This document shows positions 32,830 through 40,995 of a stretch of 64,000 nt of DNA, piece after piece; within the stretch, counting starts at the first letter, position 1, and each line of letters starts with the position of its first letter. Under the pieces are notes generated by a model that was given only the letters and a program-made list of their open reading frames with translations, searched no databases and was not told the origin of the DNA. The stretch is taken from NCBI RefSeq assembly GCF_016793705.1, contig NZ_JAEULO010000035.1:124001-188000 (forward strand). Direction: 5' to 3'. The position numbers and the translations under genes were made by a program. This stretch comes from Tabrizicola sp. Lineage in GTDB: Bacteria > Pseudomonadota > Alphaproteobacteria > Rhodobacterales > Rhodobacteraceae.

Positions 32830-33827
32830 TGCGCCCCGGTCCCCTGAACCTCATCACCGATGTCCGCGGCCTTCGCGTCGGCAATGCGCACGACGCGCAG
32901 CTCCGCTCCGGCACCACCGTGCTGACCGCCGACCGTCCCTTCGTGGCCGCCGTGCATGTCATGGGCGGCTCCCCCGGCACGCGCGAGACGGACCTCCTGG
33001 CCCCCGACCGCATGGTGCAGGACATCGACGCGATCTTCCTGTCGGGAGGGTCCGCCTTCGGTGTTGATGCCGGGCAGGGCGTCATGCAGGGCCTGCGCGA
33101 AGCCGGCCGGGGCTTCGCCGTCGGCCCCGTCCGCGTCCCCATCGTCCCCGGCGCCATCGTCTTCGACCTGTTGAACGGCGGCGACAAGGGTTGGAGCGAA
33201 AGCCCCTACCCCAACCTCGGCCGCCGCGCCTTCGACGCCGCTGCCCGCGACTTCGCCCTCGGGACCGCGGGCGCAGGCTTCGGAGCGATGACCGGCACCC
33301 TGAAGGGCGGCCTCGGCTCTGCCTCCTGCATCCTGCCCTCCGGCCTGACCGTCGGCGCACTGGTCGTCGTCAACGCGCTGGGTCAGGCCACCGTCGGCGA
33401 GACCCCCCACTTCTGGGCCGCCCCCTGGGAGGAAGGCAGCGAATATGGCGGCCTTGGTCCCGCCCCCATGCTCCCGCAGGACGCCCCCCTGCCACGCAAA
33501 CGGCTGGGCGAAGCCACAACCATCGCCGTGGTCGCCACCGACGCGACCCTCACCAAGGCGCAGGCGCAGCGCATGGCCGTGGCCGCGCATGACGGCATGG
33601 CCCGGGCCCTTGTCCCGTCGCATACGCCGCTGGATGGAGACCTTGTCTTCAGCGTCGCGACCGGAGAGCGCCCGCTGCAAGACCCCCTCACCGACAGCTT
33701 CCAACTCGGCCACGCCGCCGCCACCTGCCTCGCCCGCGCCATCGCCAGGGCGGTGTATCTTGCACAGTCCGAACCGGGCGATCTCCAGCCCAGCTGGCAA
33801 TCGCGCTTCGGTCACACCCGGACCTGA
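32829..33827 (+). CDS. P1 family (S58, DmpA/NylC-like) peptidase
   Basis: An N-terminal-nucleophile hydrolase of the DmpA/NylC family, normally made as a precursor that cleaves itself before a Ser or Thr. The 332-residue chain has LITDVRGLRVGNAHD at the start, FLSGGSAFGVDAGQGVMQGLRE, VPIVPGAIVFDLLNGGD, GAMTGTLKGGLGSAS, ATTIAVVATDATLTKAQ and HTPLDGDLVFSVATG. In NylC the cut is Asn-Thr-Thr; the aligned site here reads EATTIAVV, with Ala before the likely nucleophilic Thr. It is coupled to the cupin gene. The substrate may be a peptide amide or cyclic amide. Confidence 0.85.
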   Translation: MRPGPLNLITDVRGLRVGNAHDAQLRSGTTVLTADRPFVAAVHVMGGSPGTRETDLLAPDRMVQDIDAIFLSGGSAFGVDAGQGVMQGLREAGRGFAVGPVRVPIVPGAIVFDLLNGGDKGWSESPYPNLGRRAFDAAARDFALGTAGAGFGAMTGTLKGGLGSASCILPSGLTVGALVVVNALGQATVGETPHFWAAPWEEGSEYGGLGPAPMLPQDAPLPRKRLGEATTIAVVATDATLTKAQAQRMAVAAHDGMARALVPSHTPLDGDLVFSVATGERPLQDPLTDSFQLGHAAATCLARAIARAVYLAQSEPGDLQPSWQSRFGHTRT

Positions 33828-33833
33828 TCCCCG

Positions 33834-34898
33834 TCAGGCGTCGGACAGCAGGATAACGTCAGCGGCGGCGAAGCTGATCTCGCTGTCAAGGCCGATCGGC
33901 GGCGGCGGCTGGTCCGGGCGGTTGAACGTGTCCAGCGCCACCATCGTGCCATCGACATCGACGGTCAGCCGGATCACCGAGCCCAGGAAATGCACCTCGG
34001 CGATGGTGGCGGGCAGCACCACCTCGCGCCCCGCCTCGCGCCCGAACCGCACCGCTTCCGGCCGCAGCGCCAATGTCACCCGGTCGCCCTTGCGCGCCGG
34101 GATCGGCGCCTTGGCCAGCGTCACCACCTGCCCGGCCACCTCGACCTGCCCCGCCTCGGGCGACACCACCGCCGCCGAGAGAGAGTTCAGCGTGCCGACG
34201 AAATTGGCGACAAAGCGGGTGGTCGGCTGGTTGTAGATCTGGAACGGCGCGCCGACCTGTTCGGCGATACCGCCGTTCATCACCACGATCCGGTCCGAGA
34301 TCGACATCGCCTCTTCCTGGTCATGGGTCACGAAGATCGTGGTAATCCCCAGCTCGCGCTGGATCTCGCGGATCTCGTTGCGCAGGCTGACCCGCACCTT
34401 GGCGTCCAGCGCCGACAGTGGCTCGTCCAAGAGCAGCACCCGCGGGCGCGGGGCCAGCGCACGCGCAAGCGCCACCCGCTGCTGCTGGCCGCCCGACAGC
34501 TGGAACGGAAAGCGCCCGCCCATCTCGGGCAGGCCGATCAGGCGCAGCATCTCGGCCACCCGCGCCTCGCGCTCGGCCCGGGGCACACCCTTGACCTTCA
34601 GCCCGAAGGCCACGTTGTCGGCCACCGTCATGTTCGGGAACAGCGCATAGGCCTGGAACATCATCCCGATGTTGCGCGCATTGGCCCTGAGCCCCGTCAC
34701 ATCCTGCCCGTCGATGCGGATCGCGCCCGCCGTCGGCGTCTCGAACCCCGCGACCATCCGCAGCACCGTGGTCTTGCCGCAGCCCGAGGGACCAAGCAGC
34801 GAGACGAACTCGCCCTTCTCGATCCCCAGGCTGAAGTCCTTCACCACGCGGTTGCTGCCGAAGGTCTTTTCCAGGTTGGTCAACTCAAGGAAGGCCAT
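33834..34898 (-). CDS. ABC importer ATP-binding protein (PotA type)
   Basis: Nucleotide-binding subunit of a PotA/AfuC-type importer, 354 residues. Walker A is GPSGCGKTT, the ABC signature is LSGGQQQRVALARAL, and Walker B is RVLLLDEPLSALD, followed by TIFVTHDQEEA. The C-terminal regulatory TOBE domain (about 270-354) is present. Last gene of the importer operon, overlapping the upstream permease by one base. The substrate is set by the binding protein; the family includes spermidine/putrescine, iron and phosphonate importers. Confidence 0.93.
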   Translation of the reverse strand: MAFLELTNLEKTFGSNRVVKDFSLGIEKGEFVSLLGPSGCGKTTVLRMVAGFETPTAGAIRIDGQDVTGLRANARNIGMMFQAYALFPNMTVADNVAFGLKVKGVPRAEREARVAEMLRLIGLPEMGGRFPFQLSGGQQQRVALARALAPRPRVLLLDEPLSALDAKVRVSLRNEIREIQRELGITTIFVTHDQEEAMSISDRIVVMNGGIAEQVGAPFQIYNQPTTRFVANFVGTLNSLSAAVVSPEAGQVEVAGQVVTLAKAPIPARKGDRVTLALRPEAVRFGREAGREVVLPATIAEVHFLGSVIRLTVDVDGTMVALDTFNRPDQPPPPIGLDSEISFAAADVILLSDA

Positions 34899-35680
34899 CA
34901 GGCTTTCGCCCTTTCATGTTTCGAGAAGCGGGTGACAAGCTGGATCAGCCCCATGCAGCCCCAGGTGATCGCAAAGGCGATCACCGCCAGGGCCGGCGGC
35001 TCATAGGCGCGGTTGGCGCCCAGAAGCTGCATGAAGGGCCCGAAGGCCGGGCGGTTCAGCAGCGCCGCCATGGTGAACTCTCCGATCACGATGGCCAGCG
35101 TCAGGAAGGCGCCCGACAGGACCGCGACCAGCACGTTCGGCAGGATGATCCGCGCCAGGATGGTGAACCAGCCCGCGCCAAGGCTTTGTGCCGCCTCGGT
35201 CAGGGTGGCGACGTCGATGGTGCGCAGCCCGGTATCGACAGCGCGGTACATGTAGGGCAGCGCCAGCGTGGCATAGCCCATGGTCAGCAGGATGTCGGTG
35301 CCGAAGGCCGAGCCGGTCAGCGGCAGCCAGCTCGACGTGTTGTACAGCCGGATATAGCCGAAGACGATGACGATGGCCGGGATGACCAGCGGCAGCAGGG
35401 TGATGAACTCGATCACCGGGCGGGCCTGCGGCAGTTTCAGCCGCACCCAGTAGGCGGTCGGGACCACCAGCAGCACACCGAATGCGATGGTCGCCGCCGC
35501 CAGCGTCAGCGAATAGCCGAAGGTCTCCCAGAAACGTGGGTCCCCGAAGACGCGGGCATAGGCGTCGAAGGAGTACTCCCCCCGCCGCATCTTCAGGCTG
35601 AACTCGGTCATGCCGACCAGCGGCAAGAGGAAATACAGGCAGCCCCCGATGAAGGCAGCCCAGGCGACGAGGCGCTTCAT
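34898..35680 (-). CDS. ABC importer permease 2 (PotC type)
   Basis: Integral membrane permease of 260 residues with about six helices. It has the BPD-transport EAA-like loop: LTEAAQSLGAGWFTILARIILPNVLVAVLSG. The ATG at 35680 overlaps the upstream permease stop as ATGA and has AGAGG upstream; a GTG at 35689 is less likely. It pairs with the other permease to form the transmembrane channel. Confidence 0.92.
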   Translation of the reverse strand: MKRLVAWAAFIGGCLYFLLPLVGMTEFSLKMRRGEYSFDAYARVFGDPRFWETFGYSLTLAAATIAFGVLLVVPTAYWVRLKLPQARPVIEFITLLPLVIPAIVIVFGYIRLYNTSSWLPLTGSAFGTDILLTMGYATLALPYMYRAVDTGLRTIDVATLTEAAQSLGAGWFTILARIILPNVLVAVLSGAFLTLAIVIGEFTMAALLNRPAFGPFMQLLGANRAYEPPALAVIAFAITWGCMGLIQLVTRFSKHERAKA

Positions 35681-36552
35681 TTCAACCACCTCTCGGACCG
35701 GGTCCGCAGCACGATGTAGATGACATTCGCCAGCCCGGTCAGGACGATCATCCCGAAGGCCAGCGCATAGCCGAGGTTGGGGTTGCCCAGCACGTCGCCC
35801 CTGATCTGCGCGAAAAGCTTGATCGGCACGATGTTCAGCTGCGGCCCGGTCAGCGCGAACGCAGTGGCGACCGCGCCGAAGGCATTGGCGAACAGAAGCG
35901 CGAAGGTGCCCAGCAGCGAAGGGAACAGGATCGGGAAGGCGACCATGCGCCAGTATTGCCCAGCGGTTGCCCCCAGCACTTCTGCAGCCTCACGCCATTC
36001 GCGCTTCAGCCCGTCCAGCGCCGGGGTGATGATCAGGATCATCAGCGGGATCTGGAAGAAGAGGTAGGTGACGACCAGCCCCCAGAAGGACAGGAGGTTG
36101 AAGCCATAGGCGCGCAGGTTGATGCCGAACTCGGTCCTCAGCCAGATCGTCACCAGCCCCGCCGGGCCCAGAGTGGCAATGAAGGCAAAGGCCAGGGGCA
36201 CCCCCGCGAAATTCGACGCCACACCGGAAAAGGTCAGAAGCGGGCTGCGGATCGCCTTTGGCAACCCGCCGAAGACCACCGCCGCAGCCATCGCAAAGCC
36301 CACCACACAGCCCAGAAGCGCGGTGACCAGCGACAGCTTGATCGAGGTCCAGTAGGCGTTGCGGATCGAATCGGTGTTCAGGTCGATCAGGTTCTGAAAC
36401 GTGAAGCTGCCATCGCCGGACTGGAACGCCCCGAACACGATCTTCATCGTCGGAAGGATCAGGAACAGCAGCGCAAAGGCCACGAAGGGCAGGATGCCCA
36501 GCCATTCGACGGGCAGGCGTCCTCTGGCAGCGCGCGGAGCGGTGTCTCGCAT
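35677..36552 (-). CDS. ABC importer permease 1 (PotB type)
   Basis: Inner-membrane permease of 291 residues with about six helices. The N-terminal helix is LGILPFVAFALLFLILP. The cytoplasmic coupling loop is EAAEVLGATAGQYWRMVAFPILFPSLLG, matching the EAA motif that contacts the ATPase. It follows the binding-protein gene after a 95-bp gap containing a strong hairpin and overlaps the second permease by 4 bp. Confidence 0.92.
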   Translation of the reverse strand: MRDTAPRAARGRLPVEWLGILPFVAFALLFLILPTMKIVFGAFQSGDGSFTFQNLIDLNTDSIRNAYWTSIKLSLVTALLGCVVGFAMAAAVVFGGLPKAIRSPLLTFSGVASNFAGVPLAFAFIATLGPAGLVTIWLRTEFGINLRAYGFNLLSFWGLVVTYLFFQIPLMILIITPALDGLKREWREAAEVLGATAGQYWRMVAFPILFPSLLGTFALLFANAFGAVATAFALTGPQLNIVPIKLFAQIRGDVLGNPNLGYALAFGMIVLTGLANVIYIVLRTRSERWLK

Positions 36553-36607
36553 CGGAACTTCCCCTGTCGGTCAGGCTCCCAAGGCGTCTGTCGGCCCCGG
36601 TGAGCGT

Positions 36608-36636
36608 GCCCCGCCCCGGTTTGGCCGGGACGGGGC
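36608..36636 (-). promoter_or_regulatory. Intercistronic hairpin between binding-protein and permease genes
   Basis: A 12-bp stem with one mismatch (GCCCCGTCCCGG against CCGGGGCGGGGC on the minus strand) and a 5-nt loop, 11 bp after the binding-protein stop. Such hairpins often stabilise the binding-protein mRNA or cut down read-through, giving more binding protein than permease. Confidence 0.65.
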
Positions 36637-36647
36637 AGCGGATCGGA

Positions 36648-37754
36648 TCACTCGGCGACGTTGGCGCCGACGGTCGCATCCCAGCCGCCGGTGACGGCGG
36701 TCTTGTTGGCATTCACCGCATCGATGGTCGGGAACACCGCACGCTCATAGGCGTCTGCGGGGGGCAGCTTGTCCAGCATCTCCTGCGGAACCTTGCCGTT
36801 CGCGACCAGGTCGTTGAACCGGATCGGGTGGCAATAGCCCGCCAGCCAGCCCAGCTGCCCCTCGTCGCTGTAGAGGTATTCCATCCACAGCTTCGCGGCG
36901 TTCGGCTGCGGCGCATAGGCGCTGATCGCCTGCACATAGACCCCGGCCAGCGTCACGTCGGCGGGCACGATCACGTCGGCCGGGGGGTTGCCCTCCAGCG
37001 AATCCCGCCAGGCCAGCGCGTTGTAGTCCCAGGCGATGACAATGGGCGTCGTGCCCTGCGCCAGCGTCCCGGCCTTGCCGATGACGGGAACGAAGTTGCC
37101 CGCGTCGTTCAGCTCCTTGAAGAACTGAAGCCCGGCCTCGCCCGCGGCGGCCCCCGGCTCGGCGCCACGCGCCATGCCCGCCGCCATCACCGCCAGGATC
37201 GCCTGGTTCGAGGCCCGCGGGTCGCCCGCCAGCGCCACCTGCCCGGCATATTCCGGCTTCAGCAGGTCTTCAAAGCTGGTGGGCGGATTCGGGACCAGAT
37301 CCTTGTTCACCAGGAAGGCCATCACGCCATAATAGTCGCCGTACCAGTGGCCGTCGGCATCCTTGGCGTCGGCGGGGATCGTGTCCCAGGTGGCGACCTT
37401 GTAGGCTTGGGTCAGCCCCTCGTCCTTGGCCTGCGGGCCGAAGGCCAGGCCCACGTCGATCACGTCCGGCGCCTGCGGGCCCTTGTTGTCCTTGTTGGCC
37501 TTGATCGCCTCGATCTCGTCGGCCGACCCTGCGTCGGGGTTCAGGCCGTTATAGGCGATCTCGGGATACTTGGCCTTGAACTTGGCAATCACGTCACCAT
37601 AGCCGCACCAGCTGTCGGGCAGCGCGATCGTCGACAGCGTGCCTTCCGCCTTGGCAGCGGTCTCGATTTCCTCAAGCGTCTGCGCGGTCAGCGTCGTGGT
37701 CGACAATGCCGCCACCAGCCCCGTGGCAAGTCCAAGTGCAGTCTTCAGTTTCAT
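36648..37754 (-). CDS. ABC importer substrate-binding protein (PotD/AfuA-like)
   Basis: Periplasmic binding protein of 368 residues. A signal peptide (MKLKTALGLATGLVAALSTTTLTAQ) precedes the mature part. Two-lobe sequence follows: ALPDSWCGYGDVIAKFKAKYPEIAYNGLNP, APDVIDVGLAFG, YGVMAFLVNKDLV, LLKPEYAGQVALAGDPRA and AAKLWMEYLYSDEGQLGWLAGYCHP. This is the polyamine/iron/2-aminoethylphosphonate branch. The exact ligand is not readable; the conserved acidic and aromatic residues of PotD were not located with certainty. First gene of the four-gene operon, with a 251-bp promoter region upstream. Confidence 0.9.
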   Translation of the reverse strand: MKLKTALGLATGLVAALSTTTLTAQTLEEIETAAKAEGTLSTIALPDSWCGYGDVIAKFKAKYPEIAYNGLNPDAGSADEIEAIKANKDNKGPQAPDVIDVGLAFGPQAKDEGLTQAYKVATWDTIPADAKDADGHWYGDYYGVMAFLVNKDLVPNPPTSFEDLLKPEYAGQVALAGDPRASNQAILAVMAAGMARGAEPGAAAGEAGLQFFKELNDAGNFVPVIGKAGTLAQGTTPIVIAWDYNALAWRDSLEGNPPADVIVPADVTLAGVYVQAISAYAPQPNAAKLWMEYLYSDEGQLGWLAGYCHPIRFNDLVANGKVPQEMLDKLPPADAYERAVFPTIDAVNANKTAVTGGWDATVGANVAE

Positions 37755-38005
37755 CAGGCAATCCTCCGTTGTTGACCGGCCCCCCGTATCCTGTCCGCAC
37801 GACGGTGATGTGACACCCCGGCAGCTCCGACGAAGGTTGGTAAGCTCTTGTTACGCGGCAATCGTTCAGGTTTCCAGCCTGCCCTTGGGTCCGGCCGGAA
37901 AACCTGCGGGCCCGCCGATCCGTCCACTCTCGGGACCAGCCGCTTGACGGGTCCTTCCCGGTGGCCCTACCCTTCCCGACGCCGCCGCCGGCCCTGACGG
38001 ACGCC

Positions 38006-38464
38006 ATGACCGAACTTCACGCCCAGGAATGGCTGAACACCGACCAGCCGCTTTCGCTGGAGGCATTGCGTGGCAAGGTGCTCGCGGTCGAGGTGTTCCA
38101 GATGCTCTGCCCCGGCTGCGTGAGCCACGGCTTGCCGCAGGCAATGCGCCTGGCCAGCACTTTCCCGTCGGACAAGCTGGCCGTCATCGGCCTGCATTCG
38201 GTCTTCGAGCATCACGCAGCGATGACCCCCGTCGCTCTCCGTGCCTTCCTGCACGAATACCGCATCCGTTTTCCCGTCGCGGTGGACCAGCCCGGCACCC
38301 AGGGCCCGATGCCCCGGACCATGGCCGAATGGCAGCTTGAAGGGACGCCAACGCTCGTCCTTTTCGATCGCGCGGGCGAGATGCGGGCGCGGCATTTCGG
38401 ACAGGTCTCCGACCTTGCCCTCGGGGCGCAGGTCATGGGGCTGCTCCTGGAAGACGGGGCATGA
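38006..38464 (+). CDS. Redoxin (TlpA/AhpC-like) thiol protein
   Basis: A cytoplasmic thioredoxin-fold protein of 152 residues with active site FQMLCPGCVSHGLPQAMRLA (CPGC) and cis-proline segment LEGTPTLVLFDRAGEMRARHFG. Between them VIGLHSVFEHHAAMTPVALRAFLHEYRIRFPVAVD is typical of an uncharacterised redoxin branch. The ATG at 38006 matches the likely family start; a GTG at 37961 would add a Pro-rich N terminus and cannot be excluded. Divergent from the importer operon. Confidence 0.82.
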   Translation: MTELHAQEWLNTDQPLSLEALRGKVLAVEVFQMLCPGCVSHGLPQAMRLASTFPSDKLAVIGLHSVFEHHAAMTPVALRAFLHEYRIRFPVAVDQPGTQGPMPRTMAEWQLEGTPTLVLFDRAGEMRARHFGQVSDLALGAQVMGLLLEDGA

Positions 38465-38662
38465 CCGGCATGGACCTTGGCGCCGGGCCGTCCTATCTTG
38501 TCGGCATGATCAGGATCGTCACCAGCAGCAGATACCGGAAGATCGCCGGTTTTCCGCAGGACAGCGCCCGGCCCCGGGCGCTGGCGCGGCACCGCTGACC
38601 CTGCGTCCGGGGACACCTGAACCTTTCCCTCCCGCCACCCGCCCCCTTGAAGGAGCGTCCGC

Positions 38663-39067
38663 ATGTCCAAATCCCGCCGCCCGCAGATCACCATCGCGCA
38701 GGAAACCGTCGACCATCTGGAAGCGCTGGTCCAGGGTGCCTCGGCGCGGATGCCCGCTTTGGCCGAGCGCCTGCTGGAAGAACTGTCGCGCGCCCGCATC
38801 CTGCCCGCCGCCCGGATTCCCGCCGATGTCGTCGGCATCGGCAGCCGCGTCACCTGGCGCGACGAAACCACGGGCCAGGAACAGACCGCCACGCTGGTCT
38901 GGCCGGAGGAGGCCGATATCGACGCGGGACGTGCCTCGGTCCTGACTCCGATCGGCGTGGCGCTGATCGGGCTGAAGGCGGGCGCGCGGTTCCAGTGGGA
39001 AACCCGCAGCGGCGAACACCGCGACCTGACGGTTCTGGCCGTCGGCCCGGGCACCATCGCCGCCTGA
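38663..39067 (+). CDS. rnk: Rnk-like regulator of nucleoside diphosphate kinase
   Basis: A 134-residue protein with an N-terminal helical hairpin (TVDHLEALVQGASARMPALAERLLEEL) and a C-terminal GreA/GreB-type FKBP-like domain (VVGIGSRVTWRDETTGQEQTATLVWPEEAD; VLTPIGVALIGLKAG). This is the Rnk layout. Rnk binds RNA polymerase near the secondary channel. AAGGAG lies just before the ATG. Confidence 0.87.
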   Translation: MSKSRRPQITIAQETVDHLEALVQGASARMPALAERLLEELSRARILPAARIPADVVGIGSRVTWRDETTGQEQTATLVWPEEADIDAGRASVLTPIGVALIGLKAGARFQWETRSGEHRDLTVLAVGPGTIAA

Positions 39068-39075
39068 CGGCCCGC

Positions 39076-39504
39076 TCAGCCCGCGCGACGCTCCCGGACG
39101 ATCTCCTCCCGCAGGACCTCGGCCAGCACGGTCGCGTTGTTCCGCTCCTCGTTCTTCGAGCCGAACAGCAGCGTGACAACATCCGTTGCTGTCAGGGCGA
39201 CTAGCTCGCGCAGCAACTCGGGCTGCGTGGCAAGCTCGGCGCGATAGCGTCGCTCGAACGCGTCCCAGTCCTGCGGACCGGCATGGAACCAGCGCCGCAG
39301 CGCATCGCTCGGCGCGATCTCCTTGCACCATCGGTCAAGCCGAGCGCGGTCCTTCGACACGCCGCGCGGCCACAGCCGGTCGACCAGGATGCGCTTGCCA
39401 TCCGACACCCGTGCCGCCCGGTAGACCCGCTTGACGCGGATGCGGTCGGCCGGATCGCCCGGAACCGGAGGGATCGGCGGGACGGGGGAAACCGGGTCAG
39501 GCAC
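39076..39504 (-). CDS. DUF488 family protein
   Basis: A DUF488 protein: VKRVYRAARVSDGKRILVDRLWPRGVSKDRARLDRWCKEIAPSDALRRWF, then WDAFERRYRAEL and VVTLLFGSKNEERNNATVLAEVL. The family is often found next to haemoglobin and hemerythrin genes. The preferred start is the GTG at 39504, overlapping the hemerythrin stop by 8 bp; an ATG at 39540 would overlap it by 44 bp. The product then has 142 residues. It is the third gene in the unit opposite nsrR; its biochemical role is unknown. Confidence 0.83.
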   Translation of the reverse strand: MPDPVSPVPPIPPVPGDPADRIRVKRVYRAARVSDGKRILVDRLWPRGVSKDRARLDRWCKEIAPSDALRRWFHAGPQDWDAFERRYRAELATQPELLRELVALTATDVVTLLFGSKNEERNNATVLAEVLREEIVRERRAG

Positions 39505-39982
39505 GGGCGGCTTCAGTCTCGAAGGGCGGAAACAACACATCGTTCTCCAGCCGGATATGCTCGGTCAGGTCCTCCAGGAACGTGCCCAGCCCGGCGTAAA
39601 GCGCCGTCCAGGTCCGGCAGGCCCCGTCCGGCAGGGCGAGGTTGCCGGTCAACCGCCGAATCTCGGCGACCTCCCGGTCGTGGTCGTCATGGTCAGCCCG
39701 CATCACCGCGATGGGCGCAGCGATCCCCGGCCCGCCGCCCCGGCGGATCGCCGGAAACAGGATCAGCTCTTCCTTCTTCATATGCACCTCCAGCGCGCCG
39801 ATCATCTGCCGCAGAAGGGCCGACAGGCCCTCGGGCACGGTCTCGTCGCCGAAATGCACATCCTCCACCCGCTCGGCCAATGCGGCAAGCCCCGGCAGCT
39901 GTTCGCGGTGGCGGGCATGGAACCGCGCCTCGATGTAGCGGGTCAGGGCGGCGGCGTCGTCCAGCGGCAGGGTCTCGCTCAT
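39497..39982 (-). CDS. Hemerythrin-domain protein (RIC/YtfE-like, without ScdA_N)
   Basis: A 161-residue di-iron protein. Candidate iron ligands occur in RYIEARFHARHREQL, VHFGDETVP, EVHMKKEELILFPAI (HxxxEE), MRADHDDHDREVAEI and LTEHIRLENDVLFPPFE. This resembles the hemerythrin part of RIC/YtfE, which repairs iron-sulfur clusters after nitrosative stress, but the short cysteine-bearing N-terminal ScdA_N domain is missing. A strong AAGAAGGAGGAG site precedes the ATG at 39982. Its position opposite nsrR supports a nitric-oxide role. Confidence 0.87.
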   Translation of the reverse strand: MSETLPLDDAAALTRYIEARFHARHREQLPGLAALAERVEDVHFGDETVPEGLSALLRQMIGALEVHMKKEELILFPAIRRGGGPGIAAPIAVMRADHDDHDREVAEIRRLTGNLALPDGACRTWTALYAGLGTFLEDLTEHIRLENDVLFPPFETEAARA

Positions 39983-39998
39983 CCTCTCCTCCTTCTTC

Positions 39999-40400
39999 TC
40001 AGCGATGCAGCGACCGCGCGATGCGCCCGGCCCGGTCGACCAGCAGCGCCGCGCCCGCAAGCGGGCAGATCTCCTCGGCGGTCGCGCGGAACAGCGCCAG
40101 CCAGCGGTCGAAATGCGCCCAGGTCACCGGCAGCCCCGCATGGGCGGGCATCGGCGCCCCGTGATACCGCCCGGTCATCAGCGCGACCGAGGACCAGAAG
40201 TCCACCATCCGCTCCAGATGCCGGGGCCAGTCGGCGATGCGGGGGGCAAAGACCGGGCCCAGTAACGGATCGGCGCGGACCCGGTCGTAGAACCGATGCA
40301 TCAGATCGCGCAGGATCGCCTCGTCCAGCCCGGTCTCGGCCATCAGCGCGGCGGTGATCTCGGGGCGGGCGGACGCCATCGGCGGCGGGGGCAAGGACAT
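39999..40400 (-). CDS. Group III truncated haemoglobin
   Basis: A 133-residue 2-on-2 haem protein of group III (TrHbP). The conserved patterns are ILRDLMHRFYDRVRADPLLGPVFAPRIADWPRHLERMVDFWSSVALMTGRYHGAPMPAH, with the distal residues and the proximal histidine in LPVTWAHFDRWLALF. These proteins bind O2 or NO and are often regulated by NsrR. The ATG at 40400 was chosen over an upstream in-frame ATG (40457) because that would run through the candidate NsrR site. Divergent from nsrR by 81 bp. Confidence 0.9.
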   Translation of the reverse strand: MSLPPPPMASARPEITAALMAETGLDEAILRDLMHRFYDRVRADPLLGPVFAPRIADWPRHLERMVDFWSSVALMTGRYHGAPMPAHAGLPVTWAHFDRWLALFRATAEEICPLAGAALLVDRAGRIARSLHR

Positions 40401-40446
40401 GGCAAGGGTCCCGATCTGCTTGCAATCCTGTCTAGGCCTGCTAATC

Positions 40447-40461
40447 GGTATTTTCAATGCC
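40447..40461. promoter_or_regulatory. Candidate NsrR operator
   Basis: GGTATT-TTC-AATGCC is a 6-3-6 inverted repeat with one mismatch, in the 81-bp gap between nsrR and the haemoglobin gene. It resembles the AT-rich core of the NsrR consensus (ATGCATTT-N-AAATGCAT type). It lies 20 bp before the nsrR ATG. Confidence 0.4.
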
Positions 40462-40481
40462 TATTCAATCGGGGCAACCCC

Positions 40482-40913
40482 ATGCGCCTGACCTCCTTCA
40501 CCGACTACGCGCTGCGGATGCTGATGCGGATGGCGGGCGCGCCGGAGCGGGGCTTCTCCACCGCCGAGATGGCCGAAGACTTCGGCCTCTCCCGCCACCA
40601 CCTGACCAAAATCGTCCGGAAGCTTGCCCAAGCCGGCTATGTGACCACCCGGCGCGGCGGCGGAGGCGGGGCGACGCTGGCCCGGCCCGCCGCGGAAATC
40701 CGCCTCGGCCAGCTGATCCGCCTGCTCGAACACGGGCAGCCGCTGGTCGAATGCTTCGCGTCCATCGGCAGCGATTGCACGCTCGACGGGCATTGCCGTC
40801 TGAAGACCCGGCTCCGCGCCGCCGAGGCGGCCTTCCTCGCCGATCTCGACCGCTCGACCCTCGCCGATATCGCCTTGCAGCCCGGACTGCGGCTGGAGGG
40901 GCCTTCGGCCTGA
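40482..40913 (+). CDS. nsrR: Rrf2-family NO-responsive repressor, NsrR-like
   Basis: A 143-residue Rrf2 regulator. The winged helix (MRLTSFTDYALRMLMRMAGA, FSTAEMAEDFGLSRHHLTKIVRKLAQAGYVTTRRG) is complete. Three cysteines follow the second helix in LVECFASIGSDCTLDGHCRLK: C91, C99 and C105. They fit an Fe-S cluster as in NsrR. The strongest evidence for NsrR over IscR is the divergent NO-related unit (truncated haemoglobin, hemerythrin protein). It should repress that unit until the cluster is nitrosylated. Confidence 0.88.
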   Translation: MRLTSFTDYALRMLMRMAGAPERGFSTAEMAEDFGLSRHHLTKIVRKLAQAGYVTTRRGGGGGATLARPAAEIRLGQLIRLLEHGQPLVECFASIGSDCTLDGHCRLKTRLRAAEAAFLADLDRSTLADIALQPGLRLEGPSA

Positions 40914-40922
40914 CCTCCGGTG

Positions 40923-40995
40923 GGTTAACCGCCCGTAAACGCCCACAGCCAAGCTATTGAAATCCCACGGTTCGCAAACCCGCCCAGCGTGGACA
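40923..40995 (+). repeat. Copy C of the 74-bp convergent-gene repeat
   Basis: Starts GGTTAACC, has AAACGCCCACAG and TTGAAATC in the same order as copies A and B, and ends CAGCGTGGACA, keeping only the right arm of the 15-bp palindrome. It ends directly against the stop codon of moaE. Length 73 bp. Confidence 0.7.

Noticed and set aside
33834-37754. Naming the ABC importer as the spermidine/putrescine transporter
   Set aside because: The subunits belong to the PotABCD-like branch, but the binding protein's ligand residues could not be confirmed; iron and phosphonate importers look the same at this level.
38461-38598. A 45-codon frame overlapping the redoxin stop
   Set aside because: No signal, domain or clear ribosome site; likely part of the rnk leader.
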